Assembly: GCA_963969345.1 (NCBI GenBank)
Contig: OZ017769.1
Location: 3,472,816 to 3,536,815 of the forward strand
From: Turbatrix aceti
Taxonomy: Eukaryota; Nematoda; Chromadorea; Rhabditida; Panagrolaimidae
DNA: 64,000 nt
Direction: 5' to 3'
Made by a program: the position numbers and the translations under genes. How positions within the stretch are numbered: the first letter of the stretch is position 1; every line of letters begins with the position of its first letter. Below the pieces are notes generated by a model. It searched no databases, was not told the DNA's origin, and saw nothing but the letters and a program-made list of their open reading frames with translations. Of this stretch, positions 47,997 to 59,300 are shown in pieces.

Positions 47997-49060
47997 CTAT
48001 TGTATGGACTTTGATGACCAGGGCGGATACCCGACTCGAACCCGGATCCGAGTCAGGTCATGAACCCTTGAAAAAAATTTCTGATGTACTGTTTGTTAAA
48101 AACAAAATGCTACTCGAAATATATGGTTCTAATCTAGTAATAAGCGATTACTATAGCAAACAACATTGTTCATCATAAACATTCTGAAAACAGATATTTG
48201 GAAAAATAACGAAACGTTTTTAAAATACAAAATGAACCGTTTCCACAAAAGCGAGTCATTTGAATTTAGTACTGGCAGTAGAACTCAGATTTGAAGCTGT
48301 CGTGAATTTCAAAGCTTTGGCACTATTTCATAGATCTGCTTCAAGAAAGCATACTCATACCGGTTTAGGAAATATTTTTTATCCGGCGTGCGATATCTTG
48401 CGTGATTCTTGAGGCAGGGAATAGTGAGTGTTTTCAGAACGAAAAAAAGATTGAGGTCAATTCGATTGCATGTTATTCTATTTCATTCACTCTTTTCGAG
48501 AACATTAGTTGTTGCTGCGATTGCCTGGACCCATGCGAAGAATTCTGTACCTCTCCGAGGTCACGGTTTCTTCCAGGTATTTTTTTAGAGCGGTTATAAG
48601 ATATTAGATATCTTTTGGATATCGCTTTCGGTACTTTTTAGGGACCTGATCAAAAAATGAATGATGCGATTCGAAAGCCCGTGCACAGTTTGATCTCACC
48701 CCAAATTTTCAAAGTTTTATCTTGTAATGCAGCCCGCTGCGGAGTGTTCCCAAAATTTTTAGCGATTTTGTAAAAGTGTTATGCATTCGTCGACAGTGTT
48801 TCAAGGCTAATCCGTTCCGGATGGGCCCCTCTACGTACGAGTTGCCATCATCATCTTCATCACCTTCTGACTGTTTATTGTAGTGTTGTAAATATGTATG
48901 ATATGGTGCGTACGAGTTAGAGAATAAAATGAAAATAAATGAATGAAATGAAACAAAATTCGTCAACAGTTTTCGGGTATTCATATCATTTGCAAGCTAA
49001 GATCATGCTTTTTATAGCACTTCGCGCTTTATCGATTGCCTGCAAATAAACTTCGCTGCA

Positions 49061-49437
49061 GGAGTACAAAGAGAGAAAATATCGAATTTTGTTTTAGGCC
49101 TCCTGCCTTCCCTGTATACAAAATTTTGAAAATTTTGTCTCAGTCCTGTCTTGGCCCTACCCAAAGCTTCAATTTAAGCCGGCATTTGTGATTCTTTATC
49201 TACAGGCCTAGAAGGAGGGGGTCGCGAGTGCACCCGTTGTACGATGATTCTGCCCAAATCATGCTTTGTTATTTCATTTGCCCCCTCCTTCTAGGCCTGC
49301 AGATAAAGAATCACAAATGCCGGCTTAAATTGAAGCTTTGGGTAGTGTCAAGACAGCACTGAGGCGAAATTTTCAAAATTTTGTACAGGGAAGGCAGGAG
49401 GCCTAAAGCAAAATTCGATATTTTCTATCTTTGGACT
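49061..49437. mobile_element. Palindromic element, about 155-base arms
   Basis: GGCCTCCTGCCTTCCCTGTA, AAGCTTCAATTTAAGCCGGC and CAGGCCTAGAAGGAGGGGG on the left are mirrored on the right (CCCCCTCCTTCTAGGCCTG and so on) around a 60-base spacer containing CACCCGTTGTACGATGATTC. Its right half and spacer reappear at 55110-55325. Boundaries are approximate. Confidence 0.8.
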
Positions 49438-49445
49438 CTGAAAAT

Positions 49446-49812
49446 GGCCCGTCGAAGCCCGGCCCGACTCAGGCCCGTGCCGGGCTTAGGCGGGCTTGTT
49501 TGATTAAATACCGGGCCAAAACGGGCTTTGTTCAGTAGGCCCGGAAAAGCCCGTTTTGGCCCGGTATTTAATCAATAATGTAAAAAATAAGAAAAATGAA
49601 CCGTATTTTGGTTATTTTTAACAAAATTCAGTCTCCACGGATAAAAAAACGTGGTATTTTGAGTAAAATAAAATTGGTTGCTATTTTTTTAGATAAAAAT
49701 TCAAAAAAAAACAAAACCGATACTTTCGGGCCGGCCCGAAAGTAAGCCCGCGCATTCGACGGGCCGGGCCGGGCCTGGGCTTAAAAATTAGGCCCGTTTT
49801 CATGTTTGGCGG
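49446..49812. mobile_element. Second copy of the CATGAAAA-type hAT-like element, left end replaced
   Basis: Matches 44042-44363 through the A/T centre and right end (GGCCCGTTTTCATGT) but its left end starts at AAAATGGCCCGTCGAAGCCC, directly after the palindrome, without CACACATG. It also has extra GCCCG repeats (CGACTCAGGCCCGTGCCGGG) and a 40-base centre difference. Confidence 0.75.
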
Positions 49813-50338
49813 AGAGTCAGGCCGACAATCTACTGAAAAACTTCAACTTCAGATTTTTTTTCATTCCAAAACATATGAGTCTGTAAGTTTGGGGTTGGAC
49901 CAAACATTGCACGGGCTTTCGAATGGCGCTATTCATTTTTTGAACAAACATACAGCAAACCATGAATAACAATCTGTTATCCGAGACAATGCATGCCAAT
50001 AAAATCATATCATTTTAGAAAAATTTTCGCTTCGAGACCTTTGCTCGCACGGTGACTTTCGCGGGGGAAATACGCCAAAAAGTTTTTTGCGGGGGAAAAT
50101 ACGACCAAAAACCCATTATGGCCTAAGATATTTTTGCAAAAATTAATGACCGTCATAAATTTTGCAGAAATCATGTTATCATTTTATAAAGTTCTGCTCA
50201 GAATAATGGATGCCACGCAACAAATCCACGTTGTACATCGTTTTCAAGTCACTCCCCTTCTTTTTTGCAGCAAAATTGAGCAATATATTGGCTTAAATTC
50301 GGGGTTTGCCGATACGTCATGCATAAGTTTCTTTCAAC

Positions 50339-52334
50339 ATGCATTATCAGGTCTCACTCTTGTTCCTTATTGGCATCGCCGCTTTATCGGCCGCTCAAAC
50401 GGCATCTAACGGATGCCCCGACGATACCTACACCTACAAGGAAACTAAAAGCGGCCCGAATAGAGTAAGAAGATGCTACAAACTTTATCAAGCGGCAGAC
50501 AGAACTGACCAATGTAAGGTTATCGACTACTGTCGTCCTCTGCATCCTAAGGCCATTCCTGCAACTATAAACTCGATTGAAGAGCGCGACTTCTTGAGTA
50601 AGCTTATTATTTTTTTCAATAGGGTGTTAAACTCGGGGAAATTTTCCCCGTCCTTGGCTCCTTCCGTCTCCGACACCAGAAGAGATTTAATCTCTATTCT
50701 TCTGTATTTGGTATAAAGGGGTATCTTGGCACGAGAAATTGTTTGGTGTATTTACTTTTTCTCAAAGAGCATCTGACTTTTTTGTGAAACAATGCTTTCT
50801 GGTTTTTCTGCTTTTCGTTCGTTGCTTGGCTCCAGAGGTGGCAAATCAGATCACTTTTCAGATCAGATCAGATAATAGATCAAATCAGATCACAGATTAT
50901 CCAGATGAAATCACAGATTATTGTCGTAATTAGACCAGCGACATTAGCATCAGTGCTGTCGGGTACCCGACCCGAAACCCGACCCGAACTTGGACCCGAC
51001 CCGAAATACCCGGAATTTCGGGTCGGGTATCCGAAAGTTTCGGGTCCGGGTCCGGATCGGGTGCCCGAAATTTTCGGGTCCGGGTAAGGTCTTCGGGTCG
51101 GGTACCCGACATTTTCGGGTACCCGACAACACTGATTAGCATAGCTCACTCCTACTCTGTATATAAGCGCTTGTCTGATACCCAATTTGCGCGGTTGTTT
51201 GAAAAATACGATAGTGCTTAACAAAAAACAATTCATCCTGGTTTCGAATTTTTTTATGCCGCCAACCCGAGTAAAAACGGGTGAGAAAACCGTACAGATT
51301 TACGTCTCTGTTTTTCAAAGAAATTATAAAAATTTGTAATACATTTTGATAACTTGTTTTTCTAGAGACACTCGCGGATGATACGTTTACTCTTATTGGT
51401 TTCCACATTCCGTGTGGACAAGGATACGACAAGAACAGTTTTGTGAATATAGACGGCACTCCGCTTCCAGAGGGCGCACTGGAACTATTAAATAATATGC
51501 AAGGTGATGAGTACCTCGGCATGATAGCACATAGTTTAGCAGACGACCTTTCACTGAGGCAACAAAGCAAATCTGTTATATGCGCTATTACATTGCCTAA
51601 TACTCCTTGTCCTGACGACTCTTATAGTTACCACGAAATCAACGGAATTGGAAAATGCTATAAAAGCTATACGGTGCCTTATCAAATTGAACGCTGCGAC
51701 CTCATCAATGCTTGTCGCTCTCTAAATTCTGACGCGATTCCTGCCACCATCGGCTCGATTGAAGAACGCGAATACATGAGTGAGTCTAAATGTGTAGCCA
51801 TCCCTGTGAATCTTTCTTCTTTCAGAGACAATTGTGAATCCCGCTGAGTATACCGTGATTGGCGTAAGCATTCCTTGTCCGCTTCCCTACAACATAAAGC
51901 ATTACAAAAACGTTGACGGCACCAAACTCCCTGCGCCTCTAGAAGTGACCACTGGCATGTGGCCAGATCAATACGTTGGTATGCTGTTTGACGGCAAAAC
52001 CGATAACCTTGACTTGCATGATCCGATGTTTCAAGGCAAAGTCTTATGTACCATCCCAATCTGGTATTCCTGTCCGCCAGGCACTTATCCTGATTCGTAC
52101 AATGGTAGGGTTACAATGAACACGAGTTGCGTTCAGTACGTCCCTTATGTGCCCGGTTCTGTATGTTTATTATACAAAAACAAAAAAAATGTGCCAATTT
52201 TTCAGACTCCAGAAGCCGTTTGTGCAAAAGCCAATTCAAAATACAGCTTCCAGCCACCCGCTGAAATTCCTTGTTCGCTTCCGCACAATGTTCAGCATAC
52301 GAAACCAAATGAGCTTCCCTACTGTAACCCGTAA
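50339..52334 (+). CDS. Secreted CTLD-like protein, gene B (near-twin of gene A)
   Basis: Exons 50339-50597, 51366-51779, 51826-52160 and 52206-52334 give 378 residues with the same phases as gene A (1, 1, 0). Signal peptide MHYQVSLLFLIGIAALSAAQ; two CTLD-like modules; the same Cys-containing tail. The second module, fourth exon and 3' flank are almost identical to gene A, whereas the first module differs more (KETKSGPNRVRRCYKLYQAA; LADDTFTLIG). Gene B lacks the five-codon insertion VIAHT-like segment found in gene A between modules. The 45-base last intron has no stop in frame, as in A. Likely the product of the same recent duplication, possibly with gene conversion at the 3' end. Confidence 0.85.
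50951..51134. mobile_element. hAT-like MITE in intron 1 of gene B, longer version
   Basis: Same position and same ATTAGCAT duplication (50943-50950, 51135-51142) as the element in gene A, so the insertion predates the duplication. The body is 58 bases longer through additional CCCGAAATTTTCGGGTCCGG-type units. Confidence 0.88.
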
Positions 52335-53247
52335 CTATTGTACTTTGATGACCAGGGAGGGTACCCGACTCGAACCCGGATCCGAGTCAGGTCATGAACC
52401 CTTGAAAAAAATTTCTGATGTACTGTTTGTTAAAAACAAAATGCTACTCGAAATATATGGTTCTAATCTAGTAATAAGCGATTACTATAGCAAACAACAT
52501 TGTTCATCATAAACATTCTGAAAACAGATATTTGGAAAAATAACGAAACGTTTTTAAAATACAAAATGAACCGTTTCCACAAAAGCGAGTCATTTGAATT
52601 TAGTACTGGCAGTAGAACTCAGATTTGAAGCTGTCGTGAATTTCAAAGCTTTGGCACTATTTCATAGATCTGCTTCAAGAAAGCATACTCATACCGGTTT
52701 AGGAAATATTTTTTATCCGGCGTGCGATATCTTGCGTGATTCTTGAGGCAGGGAATAGTGAGTGTTTTCAGAACGAAAAAAAGATTGAGGTCAATTCGAT
52801 TGCATGTTATTCTATTTCATTCACTCTTTTCGAGAACATTAGTTGTTGCTGCGATTGCCTGGACCCATGCGAAGAATTCTGTACCTCTCCGAGGTCACGG
52901 TTTCTTCCAGGTATTTTTTTAGAGCGGTTATAAGATATTAGATATCTTTTGGATATCGCTTTCGGTACTTTTTAGGGACCTGATCAAAAAATGAATGATG
53001 CGATTCGAAAGCCCGTGCACAGTTTGATCTCACCCCAAATTTTCAAAGTTTTATCTTGTAATGCAGCCCGCTGCGGAGTGTTCCCAAAATTTTTAGCGAT
53101 TTTGTAAAAGTGTTATGTATTCGTCGACAGTGTTTCAAGGCTAATCCGTTCCGGATGGGCCCCTCTACGTACGAGTTGCCATCATCATCTTCATCACCTT
53201 CTGACTGTTTATTGTAGTGTTGTAAATATGTATGATATGGTGCGTAC
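52335..53247. repeat. 3' flank of gene B, duplicate of 47997-48913
   Basis: Aligns almost without change to the 3' flank of gene A; scattered single-base differences (for example GCATTC at 48784 against GTATTC at 53118) and a short difference just after the stop codon. No gene seen. Confidence 0.75.
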
Positions 53248-54002
53248 TAGTGTTTGGCTGATATCAGGTTTTGCCTGATATCAGAGTCTGATACTGATAA
53301 TGATATCAGTATCAGTATCAATCAGGATGAGATTTGGTATCAGGATGATATCAGAATGATATCATGATATCGATTTTTCGTCTAAATATGCTTAAGAATA
53401 TCGTTTTTTTGCCATTTGCTCACAATTGATGTAAAAAATACTCATTTTTATGTATCCGAGTAAAGCCATCCTCTATATTTTAATATTTAAAAACCGTTTT
53501 ACTCTCATTTGAAAATGCGGCCCGTTTTTGACCACTGCACATTTTGTGCCACCAGGGTTTCCGACCGCTCCTGAAATCGCTCTGCTTCTGAGCGGAGGCA
53601 GAGCAAGCGGTAAAAGACCGAAAAAAATATAAAGCGGGAGGGGAGCCAGCTGCATAATAAAAAAAATTAGGTGCGCGAGCGTACATAATTTAGAAAAAAA
53701 GAAGCAAGAAGAGCGGTACAAAAAGTCAAAATAGAAAACCCTATGTGCAACGCAATTTTTTGTGTTTTTTTTTGCAGTGCATAAACGTAAAGAAACTAAA
53801 ACTTTACCTTTTTTGGACGACAAAATGATAAATTTGTTCCAAAAAAATTTTTTTAGGGGTTAATTATCGAAACTATCATTATTATTGGTGATATCATGAT
53901 ATCATTCTGATATCATCCTGATATCAGTATCATATCATGATAGTGTTTGCAACTATCACTATCATATCATGATGGTAAAAAAATGGTATCAGCCAAACAC
54001 TA
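53248..54002. mobile_element. hAT-like non-autonomous element with GATATCA repeats
   Basis: Begins TAGTGTTTGGCTGATATCAG and ends GGTATCAGCCAAACACTA. GTGCGTAC flanks it at 53240-53247 and 54003-54010. The matching place beside gene A (48906-48913) has a single GTGCGTAC with no insertion. Subterminal regions are runs of TGATATCA on both sides; the middle has no transposase. Confidence 0.92.
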
Positions 54003-54150
54003 GTGCGTACGAGTTAGAGAATAAAATGAAAATAAATGAATGAAATGAAACAAAATTCGTCAACAGTTTTCGGGTATTCAAATCATTTGCATTTTTTTTG
54101 CAAATGATATGAATATGAGGGGGCAAATGAAATTTTGACTATCTTGACTA

Positions 54151-55109
54151 CGTCGCACGATGGAGTCGTGGTCTCGACTGGAAAACCGTTTTTTGGTGGT
54201 TTTTAGGTATTTTCGCGTATTTTCTGTTTTATTATTGTTGATGTTAGTGTGGCACTGGGGGTTATCACCGACGGCGAATTTGATAGTGATATCAAAAAAT
54301 CAATAATCGATCGATAATTAGGAAATTTTTTTTCTAATTCAAAAACGGTCAAGCAGATCGCTCTCTAATACAGTAGACTGTATTCTACACCCTCGAAAAC
54401 CTTTGTACCCAAAAAATGAGACAGATCGATGCATGAAAAAAAAAGTTGATAGTGAAAAACTGATATATCCGTTATAATCTGGATATCCGTCAACCTTTTT
54501 CAACATTTTTGTGTCGTTAAACTACTTCTAGTGCATTGTACATTTACTAGAAGTCGATAAAACACCAAAAAATACTGATATCAATGTTATCAAGGCTGAT
54601 ATCAATTTGCATATTTGTAGTTGGCTACAGTTTCCCGAACATCAATAATGGCTCGTGGATGGAGATATTGAGGGCCTTTTTTCAGCATTTTCGATGTTCA
54701 ATCAACTTTTAGTAATTGTACAATAAACTAAGAGGTACAAAAATGTTGAAAAACGTTGAGGGATACCTTTTTTGATCCCGGATTATAACGGATATATCAG
54801 TTTTTCACTATCAACTTTTTTTTTCATGCATCGATCTGTCTCATTTTTTGGGCACAAAGGTTTTCGAGGGTGTAGAATACAGTCTACTGTATTAGAGAGC
54901 GATCTGCTTGACCGTTTTTGAATTAGAAAAAAAATTTCCTAATTATCGATCGATTATTGATTTTTTGATATCACTATCAAATTCGCCGTCGGTGATAACC
55001 CCCAGTGCCACACTAACATCAACAATAATAAAACAGAAAATACGCGAAAATACCTAAAAACCACCAAAAAACGGTTTTCCAGTCGAGACCACGATTCCAT
55101 CGTGCGTCG
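54151..55109. mobile_element. Large palindromic element, about 1 kb
   Basis: CGTCGCACGATGGAGTCGTG at the left end is mirrored at the right end with one or two changes. Arms of about 350-400 bases follow each other closely (GTGGCACTGGGGGTTATCAC; AGTAGACTGTATTCTACACC; ATCCGTTATAAT), becoming worn towards the centre near 54620. The right border joins GTCGCGGGTGCACCCGTTGT, whose undisturbed form is at 49220-49240. No target duplication or transposase identified. Confidence 0.8.
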
Positions 55110-55486
55110 CGGGTGCACCCGTTGTACGATGATTCTGCCCAAATCACGCTTTGTTATTTCATTTGCCCCCTCCTTCTAGGCCTGCAGATAAAGAATCACA
55201 AATGCCGGCTTAAATTGAAGCTTTGGGTAGTGTCAAGACAGCACTGAGGCGAAATTTTCAAAATTTTGTACAGGGAAGGCAGGAGGCCTAAAGCAAAATT
55301 CGATATTTTCTATCTTTGGACTCCTGCAGCGAAGTTCATTTGCGAGCAATCGATAAAGCGCACACATAACACTTTTACAAAATCGCTAAAAATTTTCGTG
55401 TTGGGAACACTCCGCAGCGTGATGCGGGGCACGCCAAAAAGTTTTTTGCGCGCGCTTATTGGAAGCGGGAAACGCGGCCTCGCGCG

Positions 55487-55908
55487 TAGGGTTCGAACCC
55501 CCCCTCCGTATCGGGTCGGGGACGGGGGTAGTCGGGGGCAGAGGTGTCGGGGGCGGGGGAATTCTGCCCCCCACGGGGGGCAGAAGTCAGCGGGGACGGG
55601 GGTAATTGCCCCCGAGTCCTATGAAAAATAATAAAAACAGGTGTCAATTTTATCTTAAAACGAAAACCGAGGCATATTTTGAACAAATTTTTCGTATTTT
55701 GCTCTGTTTTTGCCTTTTTGTGTTGTTTTTGAACGTTTTTCCGCGTTTAACGCTAAATTTTGCTCATTGTCGGGGGCAGAATCTGTCGGGGGCGGGGGTT
55801 TTACTCCCCGACGGGGGTCACAAATGGTCGGTGGCGGGGTCGGGGGGCCACCACCGGCTTCACACCCGCGGGGATCCCCGCGGGGGCGGGGGGGGGGTTC
55901 GAACCCTA
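55487..55908. mobile_element. hAT-like MITE with G-rich body and 8-base target duplication
   Basis: Begins TAGGGTTCGAACCCCCC and ends GGGGTTCGAACCCTA. CTCGCGCG flanks both sides (55479-55486, 55909-55916). The same host sequence near 44027-44037 (GGCCTCGCGCGGATAG) is uninterrupted. Sub-ends are GGGGGC and GGGGTC arrays; the centre is A/T-rich. A worn relative lies at about 60725-60815. Confidence 0.9.
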
Positions 55909-56397
55909 CTCGCGCGGAGAGCCCCGTTTTTACCAAAATTTAGTCTTTACAGATAGAAAACATAGTATTTTGAGTAAAAACCAGTAATTTATGTTATTTA
56001 TATAACGATTTGCTGCTATTTTTTTGGAAAAAAACTTGAAAAAAATACAGAATGGATAATTTCGGGCCTGGGCCTAAAAATTAGGCACGTTTTCATGTCT
56101 GATGCCAATAAAAACATATCATTTTAGAAAAATTTTCGCTTCGAGACCTTTGCTCGCACTGTGACTATCGCGACCCATGGCCTTAGATATTTTTGCAAAA
56201 ATTAATGACCGTCATAAATTTTGCAGAAATCATGTTATCATTTTATGAAGTTCTGCACAGAATAATGGATGCCACGCAACAAATCCACGTTGTACATCGT
56301 TTTCAAGTCACTCCCCTTCTTTTTTGCAGCAAAATTGAGCAATATATTGGCTTAAATTCGGGGTTTGCCGATACGTCATGCATAAGTTTCTTTCAAC

Positions 56398-59300
56398 ATG
56401 CATTATCAGGTCTCACTCTTCTTCCTCATCGGCATCGCCGCTTTATCAGCGGCTCAAACGGCATCTAACGGATGCCCTGACGATACCTACACCTACAAGG
56501 AAACTAATAGCGGCCCGAATAAAGTAAGAAGATGCTACAAACTTTATGAAGCGGCAGACATAACTGACCAATGTAAGGTCATCGACTACTGTCGTCCTCT
56601 GCATCCTAAGGCCATTCCTGCAACTATAAACTCGATTGAAGAACGCGATTTTTTGAGTAAGCTTATCAAATTTGTAAAACTTTTGATATATTGTTTTTCT
56701 AGAAACACTTGTGGATCGCAAGATATTTACTCTTATTGGTTTCCACATTCCGTGTGGACAAAATTATGACAAGAACAGTTTTGTGAATATAGACGGCACT
56801 CCGCTTCCAGAGGGCGCACTGGAAGTATTAAATAATAATGGGGGTGATGAGACTCTCGGCATGCTAGCTTCTGATGCAACAGATGATTATTCAATTTCAC
56901 ACCAAAGCAGACATGTTTTATGCGCTATTACCTTGCCCAATTCTCTTCATCCTGGCTACTCTTTATTGGCCGCTCAAACGGCATCTAACGGATGCCCTGA
57001 CGATACCTACACCTACAAGGAAACTAATAGCGGCCCGAATAAAGTAAGAAGATGCTACAAACTTTATGAAGCGGCAGACATAACTGACCAATGTAAGGTC
57101 ATCGACTACTGTCGTCCTCTGCATCCTAAGGCCATTCCTGCAACTATAAACTCGATTGAAGAACGCGATTTTTTGAGTAAGCTTATCAAATTTGTAAAAC
57201 TTTTGATATATTGTTTTTCTAGAAACACTTGTGGATCGCAAGATATTTACTCTTATTGGTTTCCACATTCCGTGTGGACAAAATTATGACAAGAACAGTT
57301 TTGTGAATATAGACGGCACTCCGCTTCCAGAGGGCGCACTGGAACTATCAAATAATATGCAAGGTGATGAATACCTTGGCACGCTATATTATGATAAGAC
57401 AGATGATTATTCACTGACGCAACAAACCAAATCTGTTTTATGCGCTATTACCTTGCCCAATTCTCCTCATCCTGGCTACTCTTTATTGGCCGCTCAAACG
57501 GCATCTAACGGATGCCCTGACGATACCTACACCTACAAGGAAACTAATAGCGGCCCGAATAAAGTAAGAAGATGCTACAAACTTTATGAAGCGGCAGACA
57601 TAACTGACCAATGTAAGGTCATCGACTACTGTCGTCCTCTGCATCCTAAGGCCATTCCTGCAACTATAAACTCGATTGAAGAACGCGATTTTTTGAGTAA
57701 GCTTATCAAATTTGTAAAACTTTTGATATATTGTTTTTCTAGAAACACTTGTGGATCGCAAGATATTTACTCTTATTGGTTTCCACATTCCGTGTGGACA
57801 AAATTATGACAAGAACAGTTTTGTGAATATAGACGGCACTCCGCTTCCAGAGGGCGCACTGGAACTATCAAATAATATGCAAGGTGATGAATACCTCGGC
57901 ACGCTATATTATGATAAGACAGATGATTATTCACTGACGCAACAAACCAAATCTGTTTTATGCGCTATTACCTTGCCCAATTCTCCTCATCCTGGCTACT
58001 CTTTATTGGCCGCTCAAACGGCATCTAACGGATGCCCTGACGATACCTACACCTACAAGGAAACTAATAGCGGCCCGAATAAAGTAAGAAGATGCTACAA
58101 ACTTTATGAAGCGGCAGACATAACTGACCAATGTAAGGTCATCGACTACTGTCGTCCTCTGCATCCTAAGGCCATTCCTGCAACTATAAACTCGATTGAA
58201 GAACGCGATTTTTTGAGTAAGCTTATCAAATTTGTAAAACTTTTGATATATTGTTTTTCTAGAAACACTTGTGGATCGCAAGATATTTACTCTTATTGGT
58301 TTCCACATTCCGTGTGGACAAAATTATGACAAGAACAGTTTTGTGAATATAGACGGCACTCCGCTTCCAGAGGGCGCACTGGAACTATCAAATAATATGC
58401 AAGGTGATGAATACCTCGGCACGCTATATTATGATAAGACAGATGATTATTCACTGACGCAACAAACCAAATCTGTTTTATGCGCTATTACCTTGCCCAA
58501 TTCTCCTCATCCTGGCTACTCTTTATTGGCCGCTCAAACGGCATCTAACGGATGCCCCGACGATACCTACACCTACAAGGAAACTAATAGCGGCCCGAAT
58601 AAAGTAAGAAGATGCTACAAACTTTATGAAGCGGCAGACATAACTGACCAATGTAAGGTCATCGACTACTGTCGTCCTCTGCATCCTAAGGCCATTCCTG
58701 CAACTATAAACTCGATTGAAGAACGCGATTTTTTGAGTAAGCTTATCAAATTTGTAAAACTTTTGATTTATTGTTTTTCTAGAAACACTTGTGGATCGCA
58801 AGATATTTACTCTTATTGGTTTCCACATTCCGTGTGGACAAAATTATGACAAGAACAGTTTTGTGAATATAGACGGCACTCCGCTTCCAGAGGGCGCACT
58901 GGAACTATCAAATAATATGCAAGGTGATGAATACCTCGGCACGCTATATTATGATAAGACAGATGATTATTCACTGACGCAACAAACCAAATCTGTTTTA
59001 TGCGCTATTACCTTGCCCAATTCTCCTCATCCTGGCTACTCTTTATTGGCCGCTCAAACGGCATCTAACGGATGCCCCGACGATACCTACACCTACAAGG
59101 AAACTAATAGCGGCCCGAATAAAGTAAGAAGATGCTACAAACTTTATGAAGCGGCAGACATAACTGACCACTGTAAGGTCATCGACTACTGTCGTCCTCT
59201 GCATCCTAAGGCCATTCCTGCAACTATAAACTCGATTGAAGAACGCGATTTTTTGAGTAAGCTAATCAAATTTGTAAAACTTTTGATAAATTGTTTTTCT

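Larger units (their letters stand above)
47997..50338. other. Spacer between genes A and B
   Basis: 47997-48905 is almost base-for-base the same as 52335-53240 downstream of gene B, including two worn CCCGACTCGAACCCGGATCC segments related to the element in the introns. Then come a palindrome (49061-49437), a partial copy of the CATGAAAA-type element (49446-49812) and the upstream region of gene B from about 49880, matching that of gene A from 45627. A 65-codon frame at 48402 is repeated at 52736 only because the DNA is duplicated; I do not call it a gene. Confidence 0.65.
54011..56397. other. Spacer between genes B and C
   Basis: Contains the 1-kb palindrome, a half copy of the 49061 palindrome (55110-55325), the element at 55487-55908, a right-end remnant of the CATGAAAA element (about 56065-56100) and, from about 56101, the same upstream DNA as found before genes A and B (CCAATAAAAACATATCA, GTCATAAATTTTGCAGAAAT). 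No coding gene is supported. Confidence 0.6.

Noticed and set aside
48402..48599. 65-codon frame identical in both duplication units (also at 52736)
   Set aside because: Identity is explained by the recent duplication of the surrounding non-coding DNA; no ATG start, domain or splice support.
55266..55960. Gly/Arg/Pro-rich open frames on both strands
   Set aside because: They run through G-rich transposon ends and have no coding signature.
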